Notes: a model not told the origin generated them from the letters alone. 58,054 nt of DNA from Gammaproteobacteria bacterium (GCA_020845935.1 JADLEV010000053.1:1-58054); one strand, 5' to 3'. Shown: positions 16,829-27,198, counted from the stretch's first letter. Numbers and translations are program-made.

Positions 16829-19588
16829 ATGAGCAGCGCGGCTGCTGGCGAAACCCGCTCCGTCCCGACCTATTGTTACAACTGCGTCGCCGGTCCCGAC
16901 CTGATGACGGTCGAGGTGACCGACGGGGTCGCGACTCAGGTCCGGCCGGACCACAAGGCGACCGATATCCATCCCGCGCATGGGCGGCCGTGCATCAAGG
17001 CCTATGGGCTGGTGCAGAAGACCTACAACCCGCACCGTGTCCTGACGCCGATGAAGCGCACCAATCCGCGCAAGGGTCGCGATGAGGATCCGGGCTTCGT
17101 GCCGATCTCGTGGGACGAGGCGCTCGACATCGTCGCCGCCAAGCTCAACGACATCCGCGCCCGCGGCCTGCTCGACGAACAGGGTTTGCCGCGCGTCGCG
17201 GCGACCTTCGGCCATGGCGGCACGCCGGCGTTCTACATGGGCACGTTGCCGGCGTTTCTGTCGTCGTGGGGACCGATCGATTACAGCTTCGGCTCGGGCC
17301 AGGGTGTGAAGTGCACCCATTCCGAACATCTCTACGGCGAATTCTGGCATCGGGCGTTCACGGTCTGCGCCGACACGGTATCGACCCGCTATATCGTCTC
17401 GTTCGGCGCCAACGTCGAAGTGACTGGTGGCGTCTGCGCCGTGCGCCGCCACGCCGACGCGCGGCTGCGCGGCATCAAGCGCGTACAGGTCGAGCCGTAT
17501 CTGTCACCGACCGCCGCCTGCTCGGCGGAATGGGTGCCGATCAAACCGAAGACCGACGCCGCGTTCATGCTGGCGATGGTCCATGTGCTGCTGCACGAGG
17601 TCGCACGCGAGCGGCTCGATCTCGCCTTCCTGCGCGATCGCACGGCATCGCCGTACCTGGTCGGACCGGACGGCTGGTATCTGCGTGATCCGGACTCCGG
17701 CAAACCGCTGCTGTGGGACACCCGCTCGCACAAAGCGGTGCCGCACGACACACCCGACGCCGTGCCTGCGATCGAAGGCCGTTTCGAGATCGCGACAGCC
17801 ATCGCGCACGGACCGGATGGCGAGGTCTATCAACACAGCAACGTCACCGCCCGCACCGCCTTCGACGTGATGGTCGAGGCGATGCGTCCGAACACGCCGG
17901 ACTGGGCCGCGGCGATCTGCGATGTGCCGGCGGCGACCATACGCCGGGTGGCACTCGAATATCTCGACAATGCCTGCGTCGGCGAAACCATTGAGATCGA
18001 CGGCATGACGCTGCCGCTGCGCCCGGTCGCCGTGACGCTCGGCAAGACGGTCAACAACGGTTGGGGCGCGTTCGAATGCTGCTGGTCGCGCACGGTGCTG
18101 GCGACCCTGGTCGGCGCGCTCGAAGTGCCGGGCGGTACGCTCGGCACCGCGATCCGGATCCACAAGCCGCACGACAACCGCCTGCTGTCGGTGAAGCCCG
18201 GCCAGGACGGGTTCATGGCCAGCACCTTCAACCCGACCGATCGCGAGCACTGGTTCGCCAAGCCGACCGGCCGCAACGCGCATCGCACGCTGATCCCGAT
18301 CGTCGGCAATTCCCCATGGAGTCAGGCGCTCGGGCCGACCCATCTCGCCTGGCTGTTCCTGCGCGAGACGCCGCCCGATTGGCCGAAGCCGACCGCGCCC
18401 GAGGTCTGGTTCGCGTTTCGTACCAATCCAGCGATTTCGTTCTGGGAGACGGCGCAACTGTCGGCGACGATGGCGACCATGCCGTTCATCGTCTGCTTCG
18501 CCTATACCTTCGACGAAACCAACCACATGGCGGACATCCTGCTGCCGGACGCGACCGATCTCGAAAGCACGCAACTGACCCGCATCGGCGGCACCAAGAT
18601 GGTCGAGCAGCACTGGCATCATCGCGGCGTCGCGCTGCGTCAGCCGGCGGTCGCGCCGCAAGGCGAGGCACGCGACTTCAGCTGGATCTCCGCCGAGCTG
18701 GCACGCCGCATCGGTCGACTCGACGCCTACACCGCGGCCTTGAATCGCGGCACGACCACGTTCCCGCTGCAGGGCGAGCATTACGATTTCTCGCTGCGGC
18801 CGGATCAGGTGCACGACGTCGACACCGTCTGGGATGCGGTCTGCAAGGCCGCCACCGCGGAATTGACCGGCGGCAAGGAGATCAAGGACCTCGCCTGGTT
18901 CAAGGAGCATGGCTGGTTCGTCGTGCCGTTCGAACAGCTCGATTGGTATCTGACGCCAACGATGCAACGGCTCGGCCTGCGCTATGAACTGCCGTATCAG
19001 GAGCGCCTGGTGCGCACCGGCATCGAACTCGGCCGGCGCCTGCACGAACAGGGCATCCGCTGGTGGGACGAGCAACTGACCGAGTACCAGGGCGTGCCGC
19101 ACTGGAAGGACGTACCGGGCCATTGGGTCCAGTCGGTGGTCGCGCTCGGGGCGAAGCCGGAAGACTTTCCGCTGTGGGCGATCACGACCAAGTCGATGCC
19201 CTACACCACCGGCAACAACATCGGCATTCCGCTGATGAACGAAGCGGCGAGCAACCTGCGCGGCCACGGCGCGGTGACGATCAACGCCAGCACCGCGACG
19301 CAGCTCGGCATCCGCGATGGCGATTGGGTGGAAGTGAGTTCCCCGATCGGCACGACCACCGGCCGCGCCGCCGTGATCCAGGGTTGCCGCCCGGACACCA
19401 TCGTGATCCAGGGGCAGTACGCGCACTGGAAGACGCCGATCGCCAAGGATTTCGCTTACCCGTCGCTGAATGCGATCGCGCCGCTGTCCCTGGTGTCGCT
19501 CGCCCTGACCGATGCCACCGGCTCCGGCGCGGATGTGGTCCGCGTGCGGGTGCGCAAGGTCGACGGACCGGCGAGGAAACGCGCGTGA
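16829..19588 (+). CDS. Molybdopterin oxidoreductase large subunit, phenylacetyl-CoA:acceptor oxidoreductase-like (PadB-like)
   Basis: A 919-residue DMSO-reductase-superfamily catalytic subunit. The N-terminus has CYNC, then GRPC about 38 residues later. The third cysteine of the usual Cx2Cx3C...C cluster is Pro, so a standard FS0 [4Fe-4S] cluster is doubtful. Other family segments include VPISWDEALDIVAAKL, the nucleotide-binding DETNHMADILLPDATD region and the C-terminal domain with MPYTTGNNIGIPL. There is no twin-arginine signal. It is followed by FeS and membrane-anchor genes with GTGA/ATGA overlaps and is divergent from a PaaX repressor, which favours a PadBCD-like function (phenylacetyl-CoA to phenylglyoxylate). 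The substrate remains unproved. GGAGG precedes the ATG. Confidence 0.7.
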   Translation: MSSAAAGETRSVPTYCYNCVAGPDLMTVEVTDGVATQVRPDHKATDIHPAHGRPCIKAYGLVQKTYNPHRVLTPMKRTNPRKGRDEDPGFVPISWDEALDIVAAKLNDIRARGLLDEQGLPRVAATFGHGGTPAFYMGTLPAFLSSWGPIDYSFGSGQGVKCTHSEHLYGEFWHRAFTVCADTVSTRYIVSFGANVEVTGGVCAVRRHADARLRGIKRVQVEPYLSPTAACSAEWVPIKPKTDAAFMLAMVHVLLHEVARERLDLAFLRDRTASPYLVGPDGWYLRDPDSGKPLLWDTRSHKAVPHDTPDAVPAIEGRFEIATAIAHGPDGEVYQHSNVTARTAFDVMVEAMRPNTPDWAAAICDVPAATIRRVALEYLDNACVGETIEIDGMTLPLRPVAVTLGKTVNNGWGAFECCWSRTVLATLVGALEVPGGTLGTAIRIHKPHDNRLLSVKPGQDGFMASTFNPTDREHWFAKPTGRNAHRTLIPIVGNSPWSQALGPTHLAWLFLRETPPDWPKPTAPEVWFAFRTNPAISFWETAQLSATMATMPFIVCFAYTFDETNHMADILLPDATDLESTQLTRIGGTKMVEQHWHHRGVALRQPAVAPQGEARDFSWISAELARRIGRLDAYTAALNRGTTTFPLQGEHYDFSLRPDQVHDVDTVWDAVCKAATAELTGGKEIKDLAWFKEHGWFVVPFEQLDWYLTPTMQRLGLRYELPYQERLVRTGIELGRRLHEQGIRWWDEQLTEYQGVPHWKDVPGHWVQSVVALGAKPEDFPLWAITTKSMPYTTGNNIGIPLMNEAASNLRGHGAVTINASTATQLGIRDGDWVEVSSPIGTTTGRAAVIQGCRPDTIVIQGQYAHWKTPIAKDFAYPSLNAIAPLSLVSLALTDATGSGADVVRVRVRKVDGPARKRA

Positions 19589-20241
19589 GCCGGTATGTGA
19601 TGGTCGCCGATCTGCGGCGCTGCGTCGGCTGCCAGACCTGCACGGTCGCCTGCAAGGAAAGCAACGCCACGCCGCCCGGGGTGCAATGGCGGCGGGTGTT
19701 CGACATCGAGGCCGGCGAGTATCCCGACGTGCGCCGCGTGTTCGTGCCGACCGGTTGCCAGCATTGCGACGACCCGCCCTGCCTCGAAGTCTGCCCCTCG
19801 ACCGCGACCGGCAAACGCGCCGATGGCATCGTCACCATCGATTACGAACTCTGCATCGGCTGCGCCTACTGCATCATGGCCTGCCCGTACGAGGCGCGCT
19901 ACAAGGTCGATGACGAGCGCTTCGCCTTCGGCGACGACGCGACACCGAACGAACGCAAACGTGCCGACCCGCGCATGCTCGGCGTCGTCACCAAGTGCAC
20001 CTTCTGCGTCGACATCGTCGATGCCGGCCTTGCCCAGGGCCTCGTGCCCGGACGCGACATGGCGGCGACGCCGGCCTGCGTGCAGAGCTGCATCTCCGGC
20101 GCCCTGCGCTTCGGCGATCTCGAGGATCCGCGCAGCGGCATCGCGCAACTGCTGGCGGAAAACCAATGGTTCCGCATGCATGAAGCCGAGGGCACCGGCC
20201 CCGGTTTTTACTATCTCTGGGATAAGGCACCGCCGCTATGA
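19585..20241 (+). CDS. 4Fe-4S electron-transfer subunit (DmsB/PadC-like)
   Basis: 218 residues with four cysteine clusters in the usual DmsB order: CVGCQTCTVAC, CQHCDDPPCLEVC, CIGCAYCIMAC, and CTFC followed by CVQSC. These would hold up to four [4Fe-4S] clusters carrying electrons between the Mo subunit and the membrane anchor. The start is GTG 19585, overlapping the large-subunit stop (GTGA); the open frame extends further upstream but only as a shadow of padB. There is no signal peptide, so the complex is likely on the cytoplasmic side. Confidence 0.85.
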   Translation: MSRYVMVADLRRCVGCQTCTVACKESNATPPGVQWRRVFDIEAGEYPDVRRVFVPTGCQHCDDPPCLEVCPSTATGKRADGIVTIDYELCIGCAYCIMACPYEARYKVDDERFAFGDDATPNERKRADPRMLGVVTKCTFCVDIVDAGLAQGLVPGRDMAATPACVQSCISGALRFGDLEDPRSGIAQLLAENQWFRMHEAEGTGPGFYYLWDKAPPL

Positions 20242-21077
20242 AGCAAACCAATACCGCCTATCGCCAACGCTACTGGGACCTGCGGGCCGCCGGGAATTTC
20301 ATCGCCGGCGGCACCGGCACCGGATTGGTGTTCGTGTCGGCGCTGGCCTTTGCGACGGGGCAGAACGTGCTCGTGCCGCTGCTGCTTGGCCTCGCGCTGG
20401 TCGGCCTCGGCCTGTCGCTGGTCTGGCTCGAGATCGGCAAACCGTGGCGGGCATTCAACGTGTTCTTTCATCCGCAAACATCGTGGATGACGCGCGAAGG
20501 CATGCTGGCGACACCGTTGTTCGCGGCTGGCCTCGCCGCCGCGCTCGGCTTCGCTCCGGGCTTCGCGATCGCGGCGGTGCTGGCCGCGGGCTTTCTCTAT
20601 TGCCAGGCACGGATGCTGCGCGCATCGCGCGCCATTCCGGCCTGGTCGCATCCGCGCATCGTGCCGCTGATCCTGCTGACCGGCCTGGCCGAGGGTGCCG
20701 GCGCCTATCTCGTGCTCGGCGAACCGACGCGCCCGTTCATCGTGCTCGCGCTCGTCGCCGCCAGCGCGCGCGAGATCGTGCGCGAGCTGTATCGCCGCGG
20801 CCTCAGCGCCGCCGCCGCGCCCGAGGGCACGCTCGCCTGGTTCCGACGGCCGGAGGAACGCGCGCTGCAAACGCTGCGGATCGCCGCCATGGTGCTGCTC
20901 GCGCTCGGCCTTGTCGGCAACACGCTCAGCGCGACGATCGGCGGCGTGCTCGCGGCCCTCACCGGCTGGGGCTTCAAGGCGATCCTGGTCACACGCGCCG
21001 CCTATACGCGCGGGCTGCGCATCCCGCGCACGCCGACCCGCGGCCGCGACACCGCCCGCGCCGTCGAACCCTCGTGA
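20238..21077 (+). CDS. Membrane anchor subunit (NrfD/DmsC/PadD-like)
   Basis: A 279-residue hydrophobic protein with about eight transmembrane segments (for example GLVFVSALAF, LVPLLLGLALVGLGL, IAAVLAAGFLYCQ, VPLILLTGLAEGAGAYLVL). The composition and the position as third gene fit a quinone-reactive anchor of a Mo/FeS enzyme. It overlaps the FeS gene stop as ATGA. It converges, 1 base apart, with the regulator gene ending at 21079. Electrons would pass to the quinone pool (inference from family). Confidence 0.8.
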   Translation: MKQTNTAYRQRYWDLRAAGNFIAGGTGTGLVFVSALAFATGQNVLVPLLLGLALVGLGLSLVWLEIGKPWRAFNVFFHPQTSWMTREGMLATPLFAAGLAAALGFAPGFAIAAVLAAGFLYCQARMLRASRAIPAWSHPRIVPLILLTGLAEGAGAYLVLGEPTRPFIVLALVAASAREIVRELYRRGLSAAAAPEGTLAWFRRPEERALQTLRIAAMVLLALGLVGNTLSATIGGVLAALTGWGFKAILVTRAAYTRGLRIPRTPTRGRDTARAVEPS

Positions 21078-21078
21078 G

Positions 21079-22146
21079 CTACGGAACGATGCCGGCGACC
21101 TCGGTGACGGTGCCCGGGTCATCGAGTTCGTAGCCGGGAACCGGCCCGACCAACGCGCGCAATCCCTCCCCTCGCAGCAACTCGATCAACTCCACGATCG
21201 GCGCGAGACTCAGACTTTCTTCGCGACAGGCGAGCATGTAGCGCTCCTTCGCGATCGGAAGGAACTCCAGCTTGAACTGACGCGCGGCCGGCTCGACGCC
21301 GAACGCGGCGTCGACGATGCCGCTCGACACGTAGGCCGCGACCGCCGCGTGCGTGAATTCGCCGGTGCCGTAGCCGTCGATGGTCGACGGATCGATGCCG
21401 GCCTCCTGCAGCAAGCCATCGAGCAGAATGCGCGTACCCGAACCCGGTTGCCGATTGACGAAACGCACGTCCGCGCGCGCGAGGTCGGCGATGGTCCGGA
21501 TATTCTTTGGATTGCCGGGCGCGACCATGATCCCCTGCGTCCGGATCACCAGCCGGATGATCCGGTTCCGCCGCGGCCGAAGCCACTGCGCGTAGTGCTC
21601 CCAGAGGCCACGCCCGATCGCTCCGAGCGGCACGTGAAAGCCGGCGAGATCGCAATTGCCGCGGCTGAGCGAGGCCAGGGCATCGACGCTGCCCATGTAT
21701 TGCATATCGATCGTCGCGGTGCCGTGGCGCGAGATCAGTTGCGGCAGTTTCTCGACCGCATAGCCGTGGCTCGCATGCAGACGCAACACCGCGCGCATCT
21801 CGTCGCGTGCCCGGCCGATCTCGAGATTCAGTTCGGACGCGACGTTGTCGAGTTGCGGAAACAGACTGGCATCGCTGCGCTGCTCGGCCCAGAGCAGCTT
21901 TTCCCCCAGGCGCGTCAGGCGTGCCCCTTTGCCGCGCTCCATGCGCACCAGTGGGCTGCCGAAGAACTCACCTGAGTGCCTGAGCAGATCCCAGGCGTGC
22001 CGGTACGAAATCGGCACCGACGCGATCGCGCGTTTCAGCGTGCCGGTCTCGTCGATCGCCCGCAGCAGGCGGAACAGGCGCGGATCGATCGTGTCGCCGC
22101 TCTCGCCCTCAAAACGCCACGAGGGACGAATCACTATCTTGTTCAT
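21079..22146 (-). CDS. ModE-type HTH fused to a periplasmic-binding-like domain; probable fds operon regulator
   Basis: A 355-residue one-component regulator. Residues 1-100 form a ModE/LysR-like winged helix ([40 protein letters not shown]). Residues about 120-340 form a molybdate/tungstate-type solute-binding fold ([47 protein letters not shown]). No signal peptide is present, so it is cytoplasmic. This hybrid family (COG1910 domain plus HTH) is found next to molybdoenzyme genes, and it is divergent from fdsG here, like FdsR of Cupriavidus. It probably senses molybdate or formate-related ligands (inference). Confidence 0.8.
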   Translation of the reverse strand: MNKIVIRPSWRFEGESGDTIDPRLFRLLRAIDETGTLKRAIASVPISYRHAWDLLRHSGEFFGSPLVRMERGKGARLTRLGEKLLWAEQRSDASLFPQLDNVASELNLEIGRARDEMRAVLRLHASHGYAVEKLPQLISRHGTATIDMQYMGSVDALASLSRGNCDLAGFHVPLGAIGRGLWEHYAQWLRPRRNRIIRLVIRTQGIMVAPGNPKNIRTIADLARADVRFVNRQPGSGTRILLDGLLQEAGIDPSTIDGYGTGEFTHAAVAAYVSSGIVDAAFGVEPAARQFKLEFLPIAKERYMLACREESLSLAPIVELIELLRGEGLRALVGPVPGYELDDPGTVTEVAGIVP

Positions 22147-22159
22147 TGGCGAAAACTCG

Positions 22160-22232
22160 CATATGGAGCGTTCAAGGAACGGCTGATATTCTGACGCTAC
22201 GATTCATTCTCATATGCAGGATATCACATATG
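22160..22232. promoter_or_regulatory. Three CATATG palindromes in the fds divergent promoter
   Basis: The 83-base gap between the regulator and fdsG contains CATATG at 22160-22165, 22211-22216 and 22227-22232, the last including the fdsG ATG. The last two are 16 bases apart and resemble the TAT/ATA arms of ModE-type operators. They are candidate binding sites for the divergent regulator. The fdsG ribosome site GCAGGA lies between the last two copies, so binding could also block initiation. Confidence 0.4.
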
Positions 22233-22724
22233 ACTTCATCGAGCGCCGCCGTACTTCAAGATCCACCCCGCGACGTTGCCGCAGCGGCCATCGCGCGTGA
22301 AGGGCATCGGCGCGACGCCCTGCTGCCGGTGCTGCACGCGCTGCAGGATCGCTTCGGCCATGTCCCCGCGGAGACGATCCCGTTCATCGCCAAGGCGCTG
22401 AACCTGTCGCGCGCCGATGTCCATGGCGTCGTCAGTTTCTATCACGAGTTCAGAACCGCACCGCCCGGCCGGCACATCGTTCGCCTGTGCCTTGCCGAAG
22501 CGTGCCAGGCGATGGGCGCGCCGGCGCTTCGCGCTCATGTCGAGCAAACCCTCGGGGTCGGGATGCATGAAACCACCAGCGACGGCACGGTGACGCTCGA
22601 ACCGGTGTACTGCCTCGGCAACTGCGCGTGCGCGCCGAGCGTGATGATCGACGGTGAAACTCATGGGCGCGTCACGGCCGAACGCTTCGATGCTTTGCTG
22701 GCGGAACCACGAGGCCGGTCATGA
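22230..22724 (+). CDS. fdsG: NAD-dependent formate dehydrogenase gamma subunit (NuoE-like)
   Basis: 164 residues of the 24-kDa/NuoE thioredoxin-like [2Fe-2S] family. Cluster ligands are visible as CLAEAC (C-x4-C) and CLGNC (C-x3-C) before APSVMIDG. The N-terminal helical region [24 protein letters not shown] is typical. The start at 22230 is chosen because GCAGGA precedes it and the longer frame has no family similarity. It is the first gene of an fdsGBA-fdhD-fdsD operon, and its stop overlaps fdsB as ATGA. It passes electrons from the Mo subunit toward NAD+. Confidence 0.9.
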   Translation: MTSSSAAVLQDPPRDVAAAAIAREGHRRDALLPVLHALQDRFGHVPAETIPFIAKALNLSRADVHGVVSFYHEFRTAPPGRHIVRLCLAEACQAMGAPALRAHVEQTLGVGMHETTSDGTVTLEPVYCLGNCACAPSVMIDGETHGRVTAERFDALLAEPRGRS

Positions 22725-24274
22725 ACCACACGATCTACATCCCGCTCGATACCAGCGCGCGATCCCTGGGCGCCGATGCCGTGGCGGCCGCGATCAGCGC
22801 GCAGGCGGCCAGTCGCGGTGTGACGATCCGCATCGTGCGCACCGGTTCCCGTGGCGCCTTCTGGCTGGAACCCCTGGTCGAGGTCGCGACGCCATCCGGC
22901 CGGATTGCCTATGGTCCGGTTCAGCCCGGCGATGTCGCCGCGTTGTTCGACTGCAACTTTCTCACCGGCGGCCCCCATCCGCTGCGGCTCGGGATCGCCG
23001 CCGAACTCGATTTCTTCAGGCGGCAGGAGCGGCTCACGTTCCAGCGCGTCGGCGTCATCGATCCCCTGTCGCTCGAGGACTATCTCGCCGCCGGCGGCTT
23101 TCGCGGGCTGGATCAGGCTCTGGCGATTGGCCGGGCCCGCACCCTCACCGAAGTGATCGAATCCGGAGGGCGCGGTCGCGGTGGCGCCGCGTTTCCGACC
23201 GGTCTGAAATGGCGCACCGCGCACGACGCCCCCGGTGCGGACAAGTACCTCGTCTGCAACGCCGATGAAGGCGATTCCGGCACGTTCTCCGATCGCATGT
23301 TGCTGGAAGGCGATCCGTTCACCCTGATCGAAGGGATGCTGATCGCCGGCTACGCGATCGGTGCCGCCAAAGGCTACATCTACCTGCGCTCCGAATACCC
23401 GAACGCCGAGCGTGTGCTCGCCGCGGCGATCGCCGCCGCCGAACGGCACGGCTACCTCGGCCGCAGGGTTTCAACGACCGACTTCGCGTTCGAGATCGAG
23501 ATCCGGCGCGGCGCCGGTGCCTACGTCTGTGGCGAGGAGACCGCACTGCTGGAAAGCATCGAAGGCCGGCGCGGCCAGGTGCGCGCCAAGCCGCCGCTGC
23601 CGGCCTTGCAGGGCCTGTTCGGCCAACCCACCGTCGTCAATAACGTCATCTCGCTGGCGAGCGTGCCGGCGATTCTCGCCCACGGCGCCGAGTACTACCG
23701 CGATTACGGCGTCGGCCGCTCGCGCGGCACGTTGCCGTTCCAGCTCGGCGGCAACATCAGGTACGGCGGTCTCGTCGAAAAGGCCTTCGGTCTCACGCTG
23801 CGCGAACTGCTGTACGACTTCGGCGGCGGCTCGGCGAGTGGCCGGCCGATCCGCGCGGTGCAGGTTGGCGGGCCGCTCGGCGCCTATCTGCCGGAAACGC
23901 TGTTCGACACGCCGCTCGATTACGAATCCTTCGCCGGTGTCTCCGCAATGCTGGGTCATGGTGGCATCGTCGTCTTCGATGACACCGTCGACATGGCACG
24001 GCTGGCGCGCTTCGCGATGTCGTTCTGTGCGCACGAATCCTGCGGCAAGTGCACGCCATGCCGGATCGGCGCGGTGCGCGGCGTCGAGGTGATCGACCGC
24101 ATTCTGGGCGATCGCGATCGGCCGGCCGCGATCGCGCTGTTGCGCGATCTGTGCGACACGATGACTCAGGGCTCGCTATGCGCGCTGGGCGGGCTGACAC
24201 CGCTGCCGGTGTTGAGCGCGCTCGAACATTTCCCGGAAGACTTTGCCATTCGCCCGCGGACGCACGCCGCCTGA
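22721..24274 (+). CDS. fdsB: NAD-dependent formate dehydrogenase beta subunit (NuoF-like, FMN/NAD-binding)
   Basis: 517 residues. An N-terminal thioredoxin-like part is followed by the NuoF core: the NAD-binding [15 protein letters not shown], the FMN-binding [34 protein letters not shown], and the C-terminal [4Fe-4S] motif [12 protein letters not shown]. This is the diaphorase that reduces NAD+ with electrons from formate. The length matches FdsB proteins. It is coupled to fdsG by ATGA and separated from fdsA by 32 bases with its own GGAG site. The enzyme is soluble and cytoplasmic. Confidence 0.92.
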   Translation: MNHTIYIPLDTSARSLGADAVAAAISAQAASRGVTIRIVRTGSRGAFWLEPLVEVATPSGRIAYGPVQPGDVAALFDCNFLTGGPHPLRLGIAAELDFFRRQERLTFQRVGVIDPLSLEDYLAAGGFRGLDQALAIGRARTLTEVIESGGRGRGGAAFPTGLKWRTAHDAPGADKYLVCNADEGDSGTFSDRMLLEGDPFTLIEGMLIAGYAIGAAKGYIYLRSEYPNAERVLAAAIAAAERHGYLGRRVSTTDFAFEIEIRRGAGAYVCGEETALLESIEGRRGQVRAKPPLPALQGLFGQPTVVNNVISLASVPAILAHGAEYYRDYGVGRSRGTLPFQLGGNIRYGGLVEKAFGLTLRELLYDFGGGSASGRPIRAVQVGGPLGAYLPETLFDTPLDYESFAGVSAMLGHGGIVVFDDTVDMARLARFAMSFCAHESCGKCTPCRIGAVRGVEVIDRILGDRDRPAAIALLRDLCDTMTQGSLCALGGLTPLPVLSALEHFPEDFAIRPRTHAA

Positions 24275-24306
24275 GGCGCCGCCGCACGACGACGGAGATA
24301 ACACCC

Positions 24307-27198
24307 ATGCTCTCGAAGTTTGATATCGATTACGGCACACCGGAGCGCCCGGCGACCGCGACCGTGGCCCTGGAAATCAATGATGTCGCGGTCAGCGTGC
24401 CGGCCGGCACCTCGGTGTTGCGCGCCGCGCAGCAGGCGGGGCATCCGATCCCCAAGCTGTGCGCGACCGAATGCCTCGAACCGTTCGGCTCGTGTCGCCT
24501 GTGCGTCGTCGAGATCGCGGGCCGCAAGGGTTATCCGGCCTCGTGTACCACACCGGTCGAACCCGGCATGAAGGTGCGCACGCAATCCCCCGAATTGGCG
24601 AAGCTGCGGCGCGGCGTGATGGAGCTGTACATTTCCGATCACCCGCTGGAATGCCTCACCTGCGCCGCCAACGGCAACTGCCAGTTGCAGGACATGGCCG
24701 GCACGGTCGGTTTGCGTGAGGTCCGCTACGACGCCGCCGGCGCGAATCACGTCCGCGACAGCCGCAAGGATGAATCCAACCCGTACTTCAGTTATGACCC
24801 GTCGAAGTGCATCGTCTGCAGCCGTTGTGTCCGCGCCTGCGCCGACGTGCAGGGAACGTTCGCGCTGACGATCGACGGGCGTGGCTTCGCGTCGCGCATC
24901 GTGGCCGGCCAGAACGAGAGTTTCCTCGCCTCCGAGTGCGTCTCGTGCGGCGCCTGCGTCCAGGCCTGCCCGACCGCGACGCTGATCGAGAAATCGATCA
25001 GTGACGCAGGACAACCCGATCGCAGCATCATCACGACCTGCGCCTATTGCGGCGTCGGCTGTTCCCTGCGCGCGGAACTCAAGGGCAATCAACTGGTGCG
25101 GATGCTCCCCAACCAGGACGGTCACGCCAACCACGGTCACGCCTGCGTCAAGGGCCGCTTTGCCTGGGGTTATGCCACGCACGCGGATCGCATCACCAAA
25201 CCGATGATCCGCTCGAGCATCACCGAGCCCTGGCGCGAAGTCAGCTGGGACGAGGCGATCGCCTACGCGGCCCGGGAGATGCGGCGGATCCAGCGGGACT
25301 ATGGCCGCGACGCGGTCGGCGTCACGACCTCCTCGCGCTGCACCAATGAAGAGACCTATCTGGTGCAGAAACTGGCGCGCGCGGCGTTCGGCAACAACAA
25401 CACCGATACCTGCGCGCGGGTCTGCCATGCACCGACTGGCTACGGCTTGAAGGTGACGCTTGGCGAATCGGCGGGCACGCAGGATTTCGATTCGGTGGAT
25501 CAGACCGAGGTCATCGTCGTGCTCGGCGCCAACCCGACCGATGCCCATCCGGTGTTCGGCTCGCAGCTCAAGCGCCGCTTGCGGCAAGGCGCCCGGCTGA
25601 TCGTGATCGATCCGCGCTCCATTGATCTGGTCGATGCACCGCATGTGCGCGCGGCGTATCACCTGCAACTGCGACCGGGCACCAACGTCGCCGTCCTTAA
25701 TGCGCTGGCTCACGTCATCGTCACGGAAGGATTGGCGAACGAGCGCTTCGTCGCCGAGCGCTGCGAAGCCGATGCCTATGCCAAGTGGAAGACCTTCATC
25801 GCCCGCCCCGAGAATTCACCCGAGGCGATGGCCGACATCACCAAGGTCCCGGCGCCGCTGGTGCGTGAGGCGGCCCGGCTGTATGCCACCGGCGGCAATG
25901 CCGCCATCTACTACGGGCTTGGCGTCACGGAGCACTCGCAGGGTTCGACCGCGGTCATGGCCATCGCCAATCTCGCGATGCTGACCGGCAACATCGGCCG
26001 CCCCGGCGTCGGCGTCAATCCAATGCGCGGGCAGAACAATGTCCAGGGCTCGTGTGACATGGGTTCGTTCCCAGAATCCTTTCCCGGCTACCGCCATGTC
26101 TCCGACGCGGCAACGCGCCAGCTGTTCGAGGCCGAATGGGGCGTCACGCTGCAACACGAACCCGGGCTGCGGCTCGGCAACATGCTGGATGCCGCACTCG
26201 ATGGCAGCTTCAAGGGGCTGTACGTCCAGGGCGAGGACATCGTGCAGTCCGATCCGAACACGACCCATGTGACGGCAGCCCTCGCGGCGCTGGAATGCCT
26301 CGTCGTGCAGGATTTGTTTCTCAGCGAGACGGCGAAATACGCGCACGTCTTTCTGCCCGGTTCGACGTTCCTGGAAAAGGATGGAACCTTCACCAACGCG
26401 GAACGACGCATCTCACCGGTGCGCAAGGTCATGCCATCGCCAAGCGGCATGGAGGATTGGCAGATCACGCTCGCCTTCGCCGCCGCGCTCGGCTATCCGA
26501 TGAATTATTCGCATCCGTCCGAAATCATGGCCGAGATCGCGCGAACGACACCGACATTCCAGCGCGTGACCTACGACCAGATCGACGCCCAGGGCAGTAT
26601 CCAATGGCCGTGCAATGACGCCAATCCGACGGGGACGCCGGTCATGCACGTCGGCAGCTTCGTGCGCGGCAAAGGGTACTTCGCGATCACCGAATACGTT
26701 CCCACCGACGAGAAGACTTCAAGCAGCTTCCCGTTGCTGCTGACCACCGGCCGCATCCTCAGCCAGTACAACGTCGGCGCCCAGACCAGACGCACGGAGA
26801 ATGTCGCCTGGCACGGCGAGGATCTCCTCGAGATCCATCCGCACGACGCGGAGAACCGCGGCATCCGCGACCACGACTGGGTCGGCATCGCGAGCCGCGC
26901 CGGCGACACGGTGATGCGCGCCCGCATCACCGAGCGCGTCGCGCCGGGCGTCGTCTATACGACGTTCCATTTCCCTGAGTCCGGCGCGAACGTCGTCACC
27001 ACCGACAACTCGGACTGGGCGACCAATTGCCCCGAGTACAAGGTGACCGCGGTGCAGGTGACGCGCGTGTCGCAACCATCGTCCTGGCAGCGCAACCACA
27101 CGCGGTTCAGCGACGAGCAGCAACGCCTGCTGCGCAAGCGTGAGCACGCGCAACGTGCCGCGGCCGCCACCGAAGTCCCGGAGCGGCAACGGTCATGA
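24307..27198 (+). CDS. fdsA: NAD-dependent formate dehydrogenase alpha subunit (Mo-bis-MGD catalytic)
   Basis: 963 residues. An N-terminal [2Fe-2S] ferredoxin domain has Cys52, 63, 66 and 80 in the expected C-x10-C-x2-C-x13-C spacing. Next come a His-Cys3 cluster segment (HPLECLTCAANGNC), two ferredoxin-type clusters (CIVCSRCVRAC, CVSCGACVQAC), and the FdhF-type core beginning CAYCGVGC. The Mo ligand is a cysteine, Cys373, in RVCHAPT, not selenocysteine. It oxidises formate to CO2, and the CO2-reducing direction is possible in this family. There is no export signal. The start is at the ATG with GGAGA upstream; the open frame runs further up only as a shadow of fdsB. Confidence 0.93.
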   Translation: MLSKFDIDYGTPERPATATVALEINDVAVSVPAGTSVLRAAQQAGHPIPKLCATECLEPFGSCRLCVVEIAGRKGYPASCTTPVEPGMKVRTQSPELAKLRRGVMELYISDHPLECLTCAANGNCQLQDMAGTVGLREVRYDAAGANHVRDSRKDESNPYFSYDPSKCIVCSRCVRACADVQGTFALTIDGRGFASRIVAGQNESFLASECVSCGACVQACPTATLIEKSISDAGQPDRSIITTCAYCGVGCSLRAELKGNQLVRMLPNQDGHANHGHACVKGRFAWGYATHADRITKPMIRSSITEPWREVSWDEAIAYAAREMRRIQRDYGRDAVGVTTSSRCTNEETYLVQKLARAAFGNNNTDTCARVCHAPTGYGLKVTLGESAGTQDFDSVDQTEVIVVLGANPTDAHPVFGSQLKRRLRQGARLIVIDPRSIDLVDAPHVRAAYHLQLRPGTNVAVLNALAHVIVTEGLANERFVAERCEADAYAKWKTFIARPENSPEAMADITKVPAPLVREAARLYATGGNAAIYYGLGVTEHSQGSTAVMAIANLAMLTGNIGRPGVGVNPMRGQNNVQGSCDMGSFPESFPGYRHVSDAATRQLFEAEWGVTLQHEPGLRLGNMLDAALDGSFKGLYVQGEDIVQSDPNTTHVTAALAALECLVVQDLFLSETAKYAHVFLPGSTFLEKDGTFTNAERRISPVRKVMPSPSGMEDWQITLAFAAALGYPMNYSHPSEIMAEIARTTPTFQRVTYDQIDAQGSIQWPCNDANPTGTPVMHVGSFVRGKGYFAITEYVPTDEKTSSSFPLLLTTGRILSQYNVGAQTRRTENVAWHGEDLLEIHPHDAENRGIRDHDWVGIASRAGDTVMRARITERVAPGVVYTTFHFPESGANVVTTDNSDWATNCPEYKVTAVQVTRVSQPSSWQRNHTRFSDEQQRLLRKREHAQRAAAATEVPERQRS

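Noticed and set aside
17504-19426. 640-codon minus-strand frame opposite the molybdoenzyme large subunit
   Set aside because: Low-complexity, Arg/His/Gln-rich translation and no ribosome site; a shadow of padB.
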